Source: Gemmatimonas phototrophica (GTDB lineage Bacteria > Gemmatimonadota > Gemmatimonadetes > Gemmatimonadales > Gemmatimonadaceae). Taken from it: a stretch of 64,000 nucleotides of DNA. The notes under the pieces were generated by a model. That model saw only the letters and a program-made list of their open reading frames with translations. It was not told the origin of the DNA and made no database searches. Positions within the stretch are counted from its first letter, which is position 1. Each line of letters starts with the position of its first letter. The translations under genes were made by a program, and so were the position numbers. The stretch covers positions 620,001 through 684,000 of the forward strand of contig NZ_CP011454.1 of the NCBI RefSeq assembly GCF_000695095.2. Reading direction: 5' to 3'. Below are positions 35,081-43,587 of this stretch, piece after piece.

Positions 35081-38000
35081 ACGCGGTGCGCGCGAAACAT
35101 CGGAGCCGCCTGTCGCGGTGCGGGATAGCCGCGCTCACGGTGCTCCTCGCGTGCGGCGATCAGAATGCCGCGGGCACGGACAAGCCGTCCAGTCAGCGTC
35201 CGGCCTCGCCGCGCCTTTTTGAACTGCTCCCGGCTTCGCGCACCGGTGTGACCTTTGTCAACACGCTACCGGAGTCGCCCGAGTTCAACATCTTGAACTA
35301 TCTCTACTACTACAACGGCGGTGGCGTTGCGGTGGGGGATGTGGATGGCGACGGCAAGCAGGATCTGTATCTGTCGTCCAATCTCGAACCGAATCGACTG
35401 TACCGAAATCTCGGCAATTTTCGCTTCGAAGAGATCACGGACAAAGCCGGTGTTGCAGGCCCACCCGGTTGGAAGACCGGTGTCTCAATGGCCGACGTCA
35501 ACGGCGATGGTGCGCTCGATATCTATGCGTCCGCCGTGAACTACCTCTCGATGAAAGGGCACAATGTGCTCTACATCAATGACGGCACCGGCACCTTCAC
35601 CGACCAGACTGCGGCGTATGGTCTCGAGTTCTCCGGATTCTCCACACAGTCGCTGTTTTTCGACTACGATCGGGACGGCGATCTCGATCTCTACCTGCTG
35701 AATCATTCCGTACATACTGAACGGCAGATTGGCGTCGCCGCGCGGCGTGATGTCCGGCATCCGGCGGCCGGTGACCGACTCTACCGCAACGACGGAGGGC
35801 ACTTTACCGATGTCAGCACCGCGGCGGGAATTTACGGAGGCGTGGAAGGATTCGGCCTGGGTGTGGTGGCCAGTGATGTGAACAGCGACGGCTGCATGGA
35901 CCTGTACGTCGCCAATGACTTTCAGGAGAACGACTTTCTCTACCTGAACGATTGCCGGGGACATTTCACCGAAGTAGGGACCTCGGCGTTCAGTCACACG
36001 AGTCGCTTCTCCATGGGGGCGGATGCCGCCGATATGAACGACGACGGCCGCCCTGATCTCATGACCGTCGATATGCTGCCGGAGCAGGAGGCCATCTTCA
36101 AGACCTCCGCCAGCTACGAAGGGTGGAATCTTTTCGAGATGCGGCTGCGGGCCGGCTACGGCGTCCAGTATCCGCGCAATGCCCTGCAGATCAATCGGGG
36201 CGATGGTTCCTTTGCGGAATCGGCCCTCCTGGCGGGCGTGGCGGCCAGTGATTGGAGTTGGGGGCCGTTGTTTGCCGATCTCGATAACGATGGGCGGAAG
36301 GATCTGTTCATTACCAACGGCATCTACCGGCGCCCCAATGATCTCGACTACATCAACTATGTCGGAAACGAGGCGGCGCAGTCGGCGTTGACCCGCGGCG
36401 TCACACGCGAGGAGAATCAGGATCTCCTCAAGCGCATGCCCCAGATTCCGCTGGCCAATCACGCCTATCGCAACGAGGGCGGTTTACGCTTTACGGATAT
36501 GGCGACGGCCTGGGGGCTGGATGACCTGGGCTTCTCCAACGGGTCGGCCTATGCGGATCTCGATGATGACGGTGCGCTCGACCTCGTGATCAATCGCATC
36601 AATGCGCCGGTCGCCATTTACCGAAGCCGCATGCGCGAACAGTCGGACCCGGGGCACTACCTGCAGGTGAAGCTGGTGGGCCGCCGTGGCAACACCGATG
36701 GCATTGGCGCCAAAGTCATTGCGGTGACCGGTGCGCACCGGCAGTTGGTGGAGCAGCAGCCAGTGCGTGGCTTTCAGTCCAGTGTGGACAGACGGCTGCA
36801 TCTGGGCTTCGGTGCGGACTCGGTTGCCGATTCGGTCACCGTCATCTGGCCTGACGCGAGCTATCAGCACTTCACCAACGTGGTGCTCAACCGCACGCTC
36901 ATCGTGGTACAGGACAGTGCGGCCGGACAATGGCGCTACGAGCGACCGGCGGTTGTACCGCCACGCGACAACGCGCCGGCCCTTGGGGCCGCGGTGCTGC
37001 ACGTGGAGAATGACTTCCTTGATTACAATCGCGAGCCGCTCATGCCGCACGTGGTGTCGGCGGAAGGGCCCGCGCTGGCCGTGGCCGATGTCAACGGTGA
37101 CGGTCTCGACGACATGTATGTGGGGGGCGCCAAGTGGCAGCGCGGAACCCTGCTGTTGCAGCGCCCCGACGGCCAGTTCCGTTCCTCCAGTATCCCCACG
37201 TTTGCGGCCGACAGCACGGCCGAGGACGTTGATGCCACGTTCTTTGATGCCGATGGAGATGGCGACCTCGACCTGTACGTCGTCAGCGCCGGCAACGAAT
37301 TCTGGAACGAGTTTGACGCACTCGACGACCGACTCTATCTCAACGATGGGCGCGGCAATTTCACCAGGTCGCTGAACGCTCTGCCTCGCGATGTTCGCGA
37401 GAATGGCAGTACCGTGACCGCCGCCGACTTTGATGGCGACGGAGATCAGGATCTCTTCGTCGGCTCCCGCGTGGTGGCCCGCGAGTATGGCCGCATTCCG
37501 CGCAGTCATCTGCTGCGCAACGACGGCACGGGGCGATTCAGCGAGGTCACCGACGCGGTGGCACCTGGTCTCGGGAACGCCGGTCTCGTCACGGACGCTC
37601 GCTGGGCTGATGTGAACGGCGACACGTTCCCTGACCTGATCGTGGTGGGCGAGTGGATGCCGGTGCGGATCTGGTACAACACCAGAGGACGTCTCGCAGA
37701 GCGTTCGGGTACCACCGGGCTTTCCGGGTCGGACGGATGGTGGAACAGCGTGACCGTAGCCGATCTCAACGGAGACGGCGCGCCGGATCTTGTCCTGGGC
37801 AATGCCGGCCGCAACGGCTTCCTCAAGGCGTCGGCCCGCGAACCGGTGCGCATGTACGTGCACGACTTCACCGGCACGGGGGCCACCAAACAGATCATCA
37901 CCCGCGCTGTGAATGGCGTAGCCTACCCGCTTCCCGGCCGCGATGATCTGGTGAAACTCATGCCGGCGCTTCGTCCCAAATACCCGTCGTTCACGGCCTT

Positions 38001-38466
38001 TGGTGCCAGTCGCCTTGAAGAGATTTTCGAGGCCGCCGACCTCGCGAAAGCCGAGGTACGGGAAGCGCGCACGTTTGAGAGCGCCGTGGCGCTCAATGAT
38101 GGGCGTGGGGGGTTCACGCTGACCCCGCTTCCTGTTGAGGCCCAGCTGTCGGTGATGTTTGCCTCGCTCGTGCTGGACGCCAACGGCGATGGCTACATGG
38201 ACATTCTGCTGGCGGGCAACCAGTATGGGGTGCCGCCAGTCCTCGGGCGCTATGATGCCAGCCGAGGAGCGCTGCTGCTTGGTGATGGGCGAGGTGGCTT
38301 CCGAGCGGCGGGTTCATCAGTCACCGTTCCGCTTGATGGACAGGTCCGCGGCCTGGCCTTGGTGCATCGTTCGAACAAGCCGCCGCTGTTGGCCGTCGCA
38401 CGAAACGGTGCGTCGCTGCAACTTCTGTCGTTCCCCGGTTCTTCTCCCCTGACGCCCTCCCGATGA
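35077..38466 (+). CDS. Second CRTAC1-family lipoprotein (FG-GAP/VCBS, ASPIC/UnbV)
   Basis: 1129 aa, same architecture as the gene at 30375 and clearly its paralogue. Signal peptide with lipobox LLAC (Cys near residue 25), N-terminal FG-GAP propeller (DVDGDGKQDLYLSSN, DVNGDGALDIYAS, DYDRDGDLDLYL), ASPIC/UnbV domain near residues 526-605 (HYLQVKLVGRRGN, PVRGFQSSVDRR), and a C-terminal FG-GAP region from DVNGDGLDDMYVGGA. GTG start overlaps the haloperoxidase stop (GTGA at 35077-35080), and the stop overlaps the symporter ATG (ATGA at 38463-38466). Calcium binding and surface location are expected; ligand unknown. The pair may form a heteromer. Confidence 0.9.
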   Translation: MNAVRAKHRSRLSRCGIAALTVLLACGDQNAAGTDKPSSQRPASPRLFELLPASRTGVTFVNTLPESPEFNILNYLYYYNGGGVAVGDVDGDGKQDLYLSSNLEPNRLYRNLGNFRFEEITDKAGVAGPPGWKTGVSMADVNGDGALDIYASAVNYLSMKGHNVLYINDGTGTFTDQTAAYGLEFSGFSTQSLFFDYDRDGDLDLYLLNHSVHTERQIGVAARRDVRHPAAGDRLYRNDGGHFTDVSTAAGIYGGVEGFGLGVVASDVNSDGCMDLYVANDFQENDFLYLNDCRGHFTEVGTSAFSHTSRFSMGADAADMNDDGRPDLMTVDMLPEQEAIFKTSASYEGWNLFEMRLRAGYGVQYPRNALQINRGDGSFAESALLAGVAASDWSWGPLFADLDNDGRKDLFITNGIYRRPNDLDYINYVGNEAAQSALTRGVTREENQDLLKRMPQIPLANHAYRNEGGLRFTDMATAWGLDDLGFSNGSAYADLDDDGALDLVINRINAPVAIYRSRMREQSDPGHYLQVKLVGRRGNTDGIGAKVIAVTGAHRQLVEQQPVRGFQSSVDRRLHLGFGADSVADSVTVIWPDASYQHFTNVVLNRTLIVVQDSAAGQWRYERPAVVPPRDNAPALGAAVLHVENDFLDYNREPLMPHVVSAEGPALAVADVNGDGLDDMYVGGAKWQRGTLLLQRPDGQFRSSSIPTFAADSTAEDVDATFFDADGDGDLDLYVVSAGNEFWNEFDALDDRLYLNDGRGNFTRSLNALPRDVRENGSTVTAADFDGDGDQDLFVGSRVVAREYGRIPRSHLLRNDGTGRFSEVTDAVAPGLGNAGLVTDARWADVNGDTFPDLIVVGEWMPVRIWYNTRGRLAERSGTTGLSGSDGWWNSVTVADLNGDGAPDLVLGNAGRNGFLKASAREPVRMYVHDFTGTGATKQIITRAVNGVAYPLPGRDDLVKLMPALRPKYPSFTAFGASRLEEIFEAADLAKAEVREARTFESAVALNDGRGGFTLTPLPVEAQLSVMFASLVLDANGDGYMDILLAGNQYGVPPVLGRYDASRGALLLGDGRGGFRAAGSSVTVPLDGQVRGLALVHRSNKPPLLAVARNGASLQLLSFPGSSPLTPSR

Positions 38467-40187
38467 CACAGCTGACCACGCTCGACTATGTCGTGATGGG
38501 CATCTACTTCGTCGTGGTCCTCGGTATTGGCTGGGCACTGCGGCGCATGATGCGCACCTCGACGGACTTCTTCCTGTCGGGTCGGTCGCTCCCGCCGTGG
38601 GTTACGGGCCTGGCGTTCCTCTCGGCCAATCTCGGGGCCCAGGAAGTCATTGGCATGGGCGCGTCGGGGGCGAAGTACGGTATCGCGACCAGTCACTTCT
38701 ACTGGATTGGCGCCATCCCCGCCATGGTATTCGTGGGCATCTTCATGATGCCGTTCTACTATGGCTCGAAAGCCCGCTCCGTGCCGGAGTATCTCAAGCT
38801 GCGCTTCGATGAGAAGACGCGCACGTTCAACGCGCTTGGCTTTGCGGCAATGACGGTGTTTTCGAGCGGTGTCTCCATGTACGCCATGGGGAAGCTGCTC
38901 AACCTGCTGCTCGGGTGGGACTTCGATACCAGTATCATTGTGTCGGCGGTCATCGTGCTGGCGTATGTCATGCTCGGCGGTCTCACGAGCGCGATCTACA
39001 ACGAAGTGCTGCAGTTCTTCATGATCGTGTTCGGCTTTGCGCCGCTTGTGTGGGTGGGGCTCAAGCAGGTAGGCGGATGGGATGGCCTTACGGGCAAGCT
39101 GGCAGCTGCCGCGACGCAGCGCGGACTTCCGGAATACGCTTACACCAACGTCTGGCAGGGGATGGGGTCCGCGAGCACCAACTCCATTGGTATTGAGTGG
39201 TTCGGCATGGTGATGGGATTGGGCTTCGTGCTCTCCTTTGGCTACTGGTGCACGGACTTTCTGGTGGTGCAGCGCGCCATGGCGGCCGACAGCATGACGG
39301 CCGCGCGTCGCACGCCGCTCATTGCCGCCGTGCCCAAGATGTTCTTCCCGTTCCTCGTCATCCTTCCCGGCATGATTGCGCTGGCCATGGGTGACAACAT
39401 CATTCCGGCCAAGCTTACGGCCGCCGGGGTGCCGTTGCTCGATACCAACGGGAATGTGGTGCTCGACTATGATCTCGCCACACCCATGATGCTGGTGAAG
39501 CTGTTCCCCACCGGCATGCTGGGTCTTGGCCTCACCGCCCTCATTGCCTCGTTCATGTCCGGCATGGCCGGAAACGTGACGGCGTTCAATACGGTGTGGA
39601 CCTACGACATCTATCAGGCGCACATCAGGAAGCACGCGAGCGACGAGCACTACCTGTGGATGGGACGCGTGGCGACAGTGGGCGGCATCGCGCTGTCGGT
39701 CGCGGCCGCGTACGTGGCCGGTGCGTTCAACAACATCATGGAGTTCCTGCAGCTCGTCTTTGCGTTCGTGAACGCGCCGCTGTTCGCGACATTCGCGCTG
39801 GGCATGTTCTGGAAGCGCAGCACCGGGCACGGCGCCTTCTGGGGGCTCTTTGCCGGCACGGTGGCTCCGGCCATCCATCACGGCATTTCGCTGGCCAACG
39901 GCGCTGAGGTTGGCGTGAAGGGTGGGTTCTTTGGCGTCGTGCTCAACTATCCCAGTGAAATGGCGCAGACCTTCTGGACGGCGATTGCCGCCTTCACCAC
40001 CTGTTTCGTGGTGACCATCGTCGTGAGCCTGGCCACGCCGGCCCGAAAGGAATCGGAGCTTGAAGGCTTGGTGTACTCACTCACGCCCAAGCCCACGGAC
40101 GATGCGCGGGTGTGGTATGAGAAGCCCAGCGTCTTTGCCGTGGCGGTGCTGGTGGTGATGGTTGGCTTGAACGTGGCCTTCTTCTAA
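38463..40187 (+). CDS. Sodium:solute symporter (SSS family, SGLT-like)
   Basis: 574 aa with about 14 membrane segments. Family stretches: YFVVVLGIGWALRRMMRTSTDFFLSGRSLPPWVTGLAFLSANLGAQEVIGMGASGAKYG near the N terminus, the KARSVPEYLKLRFDEKTR loop, and GLTALIASFMSGMAGNVTAFNTVWTYDIY. This wording resembles the sugar branch (vSGLT-like) more than the symporter at 6091. It is translationally coupled to the second CRTAC1 gene (ATGA), so it probably imports the product released or captured by the SusCD/CRTAC1/haloperoxidase set across the inner membrane. A small membrane protein follows after 14 bp. Confidence 0.93.
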   Translation: MTQLTTLDYVVMGIYFVVVLGIGWALRRMMRTSTDFFLSGRSLPPWVTGLAFLSANLGAQEVIGMGASGAKYGIATSHFYWIGAIPAMVFVGIFMMPFYYGSKARSVPEYLKLRFDEKTRTFNALGFAAMTVFSSGVSMYAMGKLLNLLLGWDFDTSIIVSAVIVLAYVMLGGLTSAIYNEVLQFFMIVFGFAPLVWVGLKQVGGWDGLTGKLAAAATQRGLPEYAYTNVWQGMGSASTNSIGIEWFGMVMGLGFVLSFGYWCTDFLVVQRAMAADSMTAARRTPLIAAVPKMFFPFLVILPGMIALAMGDNIIPAKLTAAGVPLLDTNGNVVLDYDLATPMMLVKLFPTGMLGLGLTALIASFMSGMAGNVTAFNTVWTYDIYQAHIRKHASDEHYLWMGRVATVGGIALSVAAAYVAGAFNNIMEFLQLVFAFVNAPLFATFALGMFWKRSTGHGAFWGLFAGTVAPAIHHGISLANGAEVGVKGGFFGVVLNYPSEMAQTFWTAIAAFTTCFVVTIVVSLATPARKESELEGLVYSLTPKPTDDARVWYEKPSVFAVAVLVVMVGLNVAFF

Positions 40188-40201
40188 CCGGAGCAACGAC
40201 G

Positions 40202-40420
40202 ATGAGTGGTGGAGCTGGTGGGATGGATCTCCGCCTGCCGATCGGCGGGCTCTTCGTGGTGCTGGGCGTCATTCTTGGCGTCTTCGGCATCATGACCAAT
40301 GGAGACGTGGCCATGTACGAGCGCAGCGCCGGGCTGAACATCAATTTGGTATGGGGCGTCGTGATGCTTGGCGTTGGCCTCATCTTTCTCGGGCTGGCGC
40401 AACGCGCCGCCCGTCGCTGA
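40202..40420 (+). CDS. Small two-pass membrane protein
   Basis: 72 aa. Two hydrophobic segments (residues about 13-31 LPIGGLFVVLGVILGVFGIM; and 47-66 LNINLVWGVVMLGVGLIFLGLA) flank a short polar loop, and a basic tail (QRAARR) ends it. A good GGAG Shine-Dalgarno lies 8 bp before the ATG. It follows the symporter by 14 bp and is the last gene of the unit, which suggests an accessory subunit, but no function is recognised. A 7-bp-stem hairpin overlaps the convergent stop sites just after it. Confidence 0.7.
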   Translation: MSGGAGGMDLRLPIGGLFVVLGVILGVFGIMTNGDVAMYERSAGLNINLVWGVVMLGVGLIFLGLAQRAARR

Positions 40421-40423
40421 CCC

Positions 40424-40447
40424 GCACACCGGTTATCCCAGGTGTGC
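40424..40447. terminator. Hairpin between convergent genes
   Basis: GCACACC and GGTGTGC pair over 7 bp around a 10-base loop. It lies across the end of the small membrane protein and the kinase stop, and so may act in both directions. Weak on its own. Confidence 0.4.
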
Positions 40448-41065
40448 CGGCCCGCGTCGCAGGTGGAAAGCGCGATCAATCAGCCAATGGGCCCGATTGC
40501 GCTGCGGCGCAATGAGCCGGTGTTCGATATCCAGAATGGTGTCGATGATCGGCTCCCAGATGTCACGGTTACGCGCCATGCGCCGCTCGTGCGTATCGGC
40601 ATGGGTGGCTTCGAGGAACACGGCCACGTCGAGTCCGTTCAGCATCAGCACGTAGGTGCCTTCGACAATCAGCACCTGCACGCCGTTGAACGCGCGGGTC
40701 TCCTGGTCGAAGCGGTTCTCCGGATAGTTCACTACCGGCGCCGTGACCGTGGCCCCGCGGCGAAACGCGGCCATGTGGTCGGTGATCAGGTTCAACTGCA
40801 CCTCCTGCGGTCCCACATTGCCAAGATCCTGCAGGCGGAACGCGTGGTTGGTGCGGGGCGGCCGGATGAAGTAGTTGTCCTGATGAATGAGGGCAGTGGC
40901 GATACCCCGGGCGGTAAGTGCGTCGGCCAATTGCGTGGCCGCCGTACTCTTGCCGCTCCCCGATTCACCCGCCACGCCAATCACCAGCGGCGTGCTTCCA
41001 AGCCGATGTTCGGTGACCAGCTGCGCGACGAGTTCAGAGACGGCGGCGCTGTTCAACGGGTCCAT
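40433..41065 (-). CDS. Uridine-kinase-like P-loop kinase
   Basis: 210 aa, cytoplasmic. Walker A GESGSGKST at residues about 33-41, a DNYF motif (HQDNYFIRPP) and the NYPENRFD region are those of the uridine kinase/phosphoribulokinase family; LIVEGTYVLML matches the catalytic E-G-x-x segment. Uridine kinases phosphorylate nucleosides, and relatives phosphorylate other small hydroxyl compounds. Context is sugar metabolism: it overlaps by 13 bp the upstream gene for a cytosolic six-hairpin glycosidase, and a sugar transporter and trehalase are divergent. The substrate could therefore be a sugar rather than uridine. The start at ATG 41065 opens the recognised domain; a longer frame upstream lies in the neighbour. 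Confidence 0.8.
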   Translation of the reverse strand: MDPLNSAAVSELVAQLVTEHRLGSTPLVIGVAGESGSGKSTAATQLADALTARGIATALIHQDNYFIRPPRTNHAFRLQDLGNVGPQEVQLNLITDHMAAFRRGATVTAPVVNYPENRFDQETRAFNGVQVLIVEGTYVLMLNGLDVAVFLEATHADTHERRMARNRDIWEPIIDTILDIEHRLIAPQRNRAHWLIDRAFHLRRGPAHLG

Positions 41066-42207
41066 GGGAGATCCACCTGGTTGAAGCGTGCCGTTTCCAG
41101 GAAGACAAACCCGGTGGCCGTATATGCCATGCCTTGGGTGCCAAGGGCTTCGCCCGTTACGCCGTGGAAGTACTCTTCGAAGTCGAAGTGTGACAGGCGG
41201 GCCAGATGCGCTGCCGTGAGCGCGTGCAGTGTCGCCACATCGGCGGGGCGACCATGACGCGCGAAGGCCAGTGCCAGCCACCCCAGCCACACGGGCCAGA
41301 TGCCGCCGTTGTGGTACTCATGCGGGCGATTCCGAAAGCCGTGCAGGTGGTAACGGGCGAGCGGCTCCCAGTCCGGGTCTCCTTCGGCAATGACCGGCGA
41401 GAAGGCCGGGGGAAGCGCGTTGGCGTTCAGGAACGTGTCGCGCATGGCGTCCAGAATGCCCGTCGTCCGGTCAGGCACGAGATCGCTCAGCGCGAGCAGG
41501 GCGCAGGCGGCAAGATCCACGTGCTCGTCGGTCCGCACGGGCGAGATGGCCGCCACCGGGAAACGTCGAGCGCCACCGTACTGCCAGTCACCAGCGGGCC
41601 AGAAACGTTCGGCAATCGTGTGGCCAATCGCCTCGGCCTTGGCGACCCACGCTGGCTCGTTGGCGACCGTCCCCAGCAGACGAAGTCCCCACGCCCGCAG
41701 CACCTGATCGTACAGGATGTAGCCATCGAAGGGGTATTCGTCGGCCCAATTACCACCGGCCGGGACATACAGCAGGTGGCGGCCGTTGTATTCAATGCCG
41801 TCGAGCAGGGCGATCACGCGCGTGACGGCCGCACGATAGTCTTCGAAGTTCGCCTGGCCATGCTGACACGCGGCGCCCACACCCACCAGAAACCAGGTGG
41901 CCGAATCGAAGCGCGGGGCGAGCGTCCCGAAGCTCACGTGACGTGTGTCGTCGGCCTCCACCCGGAAGTTCGAGGCAATCTGCCCCTGCGGTCCTTGCAG
42001 GTCGCGCAGATGCTCGAGCGTTCGCACCAAACCGGCCGTGATCGGCGCATCGCCAATCGTGAGCCCGGCCAGTCCCGCCATAATCGCGTCGCGCGCGAAA
42101 ATGGCGGCGTAGTTCGCCACACTGCTGCGTGAAGCGCGAATGCCCAGAGGCGTCGCGAGCTCACGGAGCAGCGTGATGGAATCGTTGAGAGGAAGATCGT
42201 CCTTCAT
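41053..42207 (-). CDS. Cytosolic six-hairpin glycosidase (GH100/debranching-like)
   Basis: 384 aa, no signal peptide. Helical repeats hold FARDAIMAGLAGL near residue 37, RDLQGPQGQIASNFRV, GGNWADEYPFDGYILYDQVLRAWG near 160 and EYHNGGIWPVWLGWLALA near 310. The YHNGG.WPV stretch and the FARD motif are those of (alpha/alpha)6-barrel enzymes such as GH100 invertases and GH63/debranching proteins; the exact family is uncertain. The Asp and Glu of WADEYPFD may be catalytic. It starts at ATG 42207, only 9 bp from the divergent MFS gene, and ends inside the kinase gene. It probably cleaves a sugar brought in by that transporter. Confidence 0.75.
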   Translation of the reverse strand: MKDDLPLNDSITLLRELATPLGIRASRSSVANYAAIFARDAIMAGLAGLTIGDAPITAGLVRTLEHLRDLQGPQGQIASNFRVEADDTRHVSFGTLAPRFDSATWFLVGVGAACQHGQANFEDYRAAVTRVIALLDGIEYNGRHLLYVPAGGNWADEYPFDGYILYDQVLRAWGLRLLGTVANEPAWVAKAEAIGHTIAERFWPAGDWQYGGARRFPVAAISPVRTDEHVDLAACALLALSDLVPDRTTGILDAMRDTFLNANALPPAFSPVIAEGDPDWEPLARYHLHGFRNRPHEYHNGGIWPVWLGWLALAFARHGRPADVATLHALTAAHLARLSHFDFEEYFHGVTGEALGTQGMAYTATGFVFLETARFNQVDLPWTR

Positions 42208-42216
42208 GGAGAACCG

Positions 42217-43587
42217 ATGGCCAGTACAATGACTGCGGGGTCGACGTCGGCGTCCGCGGGGAGTGCCCCCCAGCGTCCGCATTTGTCGTTCATGTCCATC
42301 GTGAACATGAACGTTGGATTCTTCGGAATCCAGTACAGCTTTGGGCTCCAGCAGAGCAACATGAGCCCCATTTACCGGTATCTGGGGGCCGACGAGGCCA
42401 GTTTGCCGCTGTTGTATCTGGCGGGGCCGGTCACGGGGCTCATTGTGCAGCCCATCATCGGGGCAATGAGCGACCGGACCCTGAGCCCACGCGGCCGGCG
42501 AACGCCGTTCTTTCTGGTCGGGGCGCTGCTCTGTTCTCTGTCGCTGCTGGCCATGCCCTTCAGTCGTACGCTCTGGATGGCGGCCGGCATTCTGTGGATT
42601 CTGGATGCGGCGAACAACATCACCATGGAGCCGTACCGTGCGTATGTCTCCGACCGGCTGAATGACGGTCAGACCTCGTTGGGCTTCCTGACGCAAAGTG
42701 CCTTCACGGGACTCGGGCAGACGCTGTCGTACATCACACCGTCCCTGTTGGTCTTTCTGGGCATGAATCGGGATGCGGTGAACGATCGGGGAATTCCGAA
42801 CATCACCATGCTCGCGTTCCTCATGGGCGCCGTCTTTTCGACGGCGTCCATTCTGTGGTCGCTCAAGCAGGTCCCCGAGTTGCCGCTCACGCCCGACGAG
42901 CGCCGTCACATCGAACAGATGCCGCGGGGCTTCGGCAACACCCTGCGGGAAATCGTGGACGCCTTGCGCGACATGCCCACGACCATGCGACAGATGGCGG
43001 TCATGAAGTTCTTCCAGTGGTACGCCATGTTCTGCTACTGGATCTACATTGCACCGGCGCTCGCCCTCACGCTGTTCGACACCAAGGATGCCACTTCCGC
43101 CGGCTTCCGTGAGGCCGGGTTGGTAACGGGGCAGGTGGGCGCCTTCTACAACTTCATCGCCTTCGTAGCAGCGTTTGCCATGGTGCCCATCACGCGCCGC
43201 ATCGGTGCGAAATGGATGCACACGATTGCCCTGGTTGCCGCATCCGTGTCCATGATGGCCATTCCCGCCATCGACAACCGCGCTCTGCTTTTTGTCCCCA
43301 TGCTGGGGATCGGCCTGGGCTGGGGGAGCATGATGGGCAATCCGTACGTGATGCTCTCCGACTCCATTCCGCGCAATCGCGTGGGCGTGTACATGGGCGT
43401 GTTCAACATGTTCATCGTCATCCCCATGCTGATTCAGAATCTCACCCTGCCGCTGTACTACGAGTCACTGCTCGGGGGCAATCCGGCCAGTGTCATTCGT
43501 CTCGCGGGCGTGTTGCTGGGGTGCGCAGCGGTCGCCTGCGCCTTCGTCACGGTGAAGAAGGCGTCCACCGCCGTCGAGGCGTCGTGA
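42217..43587 (+). CDS. MFS sugar transporter, SLC45/SUT-like (second copy)
   Basis: 456 aa, 12 membrane segments, paralogue of 19802-21157. Shared stretches: NMNVGFFGIQYSFGLQQSNMSPIYRYLGA in TM1, [31 protein letters not shown], and MEPYRAYVSDRL. The glycoside-cation symporter group moves sucrose, maltose or similar disaccharides. It is followed by an exported trehalase with a 1-bp stop/start overlap, and it diverges from the glycosidase-kinase pair. The start could be ATG 42217 or the fifth codon (42229). The divergent start codons are only 9 bp apart, so the promoters must lie in coding sequence. Confidence 0.92.
   Translation: MASTMTAGSTSASAGSAPQRPHLSFMSIVNMNVGFFGIQYSFGLQQSNMSPIYRYLGADEASLPLLYLAGPVTGLIVQPIIGAMSDRTLSPRGRRTPFFLVGALLCSLSLLAMPFSRTLWMAAGILWILDAANNITMEPYRAYVSDRLNDGQTSLGFLTQSAFTGLGQTLSYITPSLLVFLGMNRDAVNDRGIPNITMLAFLMGAVFSTASILWSLKQVPELPLTPDERRHIEQMPRGFGNTLREIVDALRDMPTTMRQMAVMKFFQWYAMFCYWIYIAPALALTLFDTKDATSAGFREAGLVTGQVGAFYNFIAFVAAFAMVPITRRIGAKWMHTIALVAASVSMMAIPAIDNRALLFVPMLGIGLGWGSMMGNPYVMLSDSIPRNRVGVYMGVFNMFIVIPMLIQNLTLPLYYESLLGGNPASVIRLAGVLLGCAAVACAFVTVKKASTAVEAS

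Noticed and set aside
38250-39881. 543-codon minus-strand frame opposite the symporter
   Set aside because: His/Glu/Arg-rich text without hydrophobic segments or motifs; it covers a clear symporter.
43212-43586. Longer start of the trehalase gene within the MFS gene
   Set aside because: The extra 125 codons are a shadow of the MFS frame; ATG 43587 opens the lipoprotein signal.
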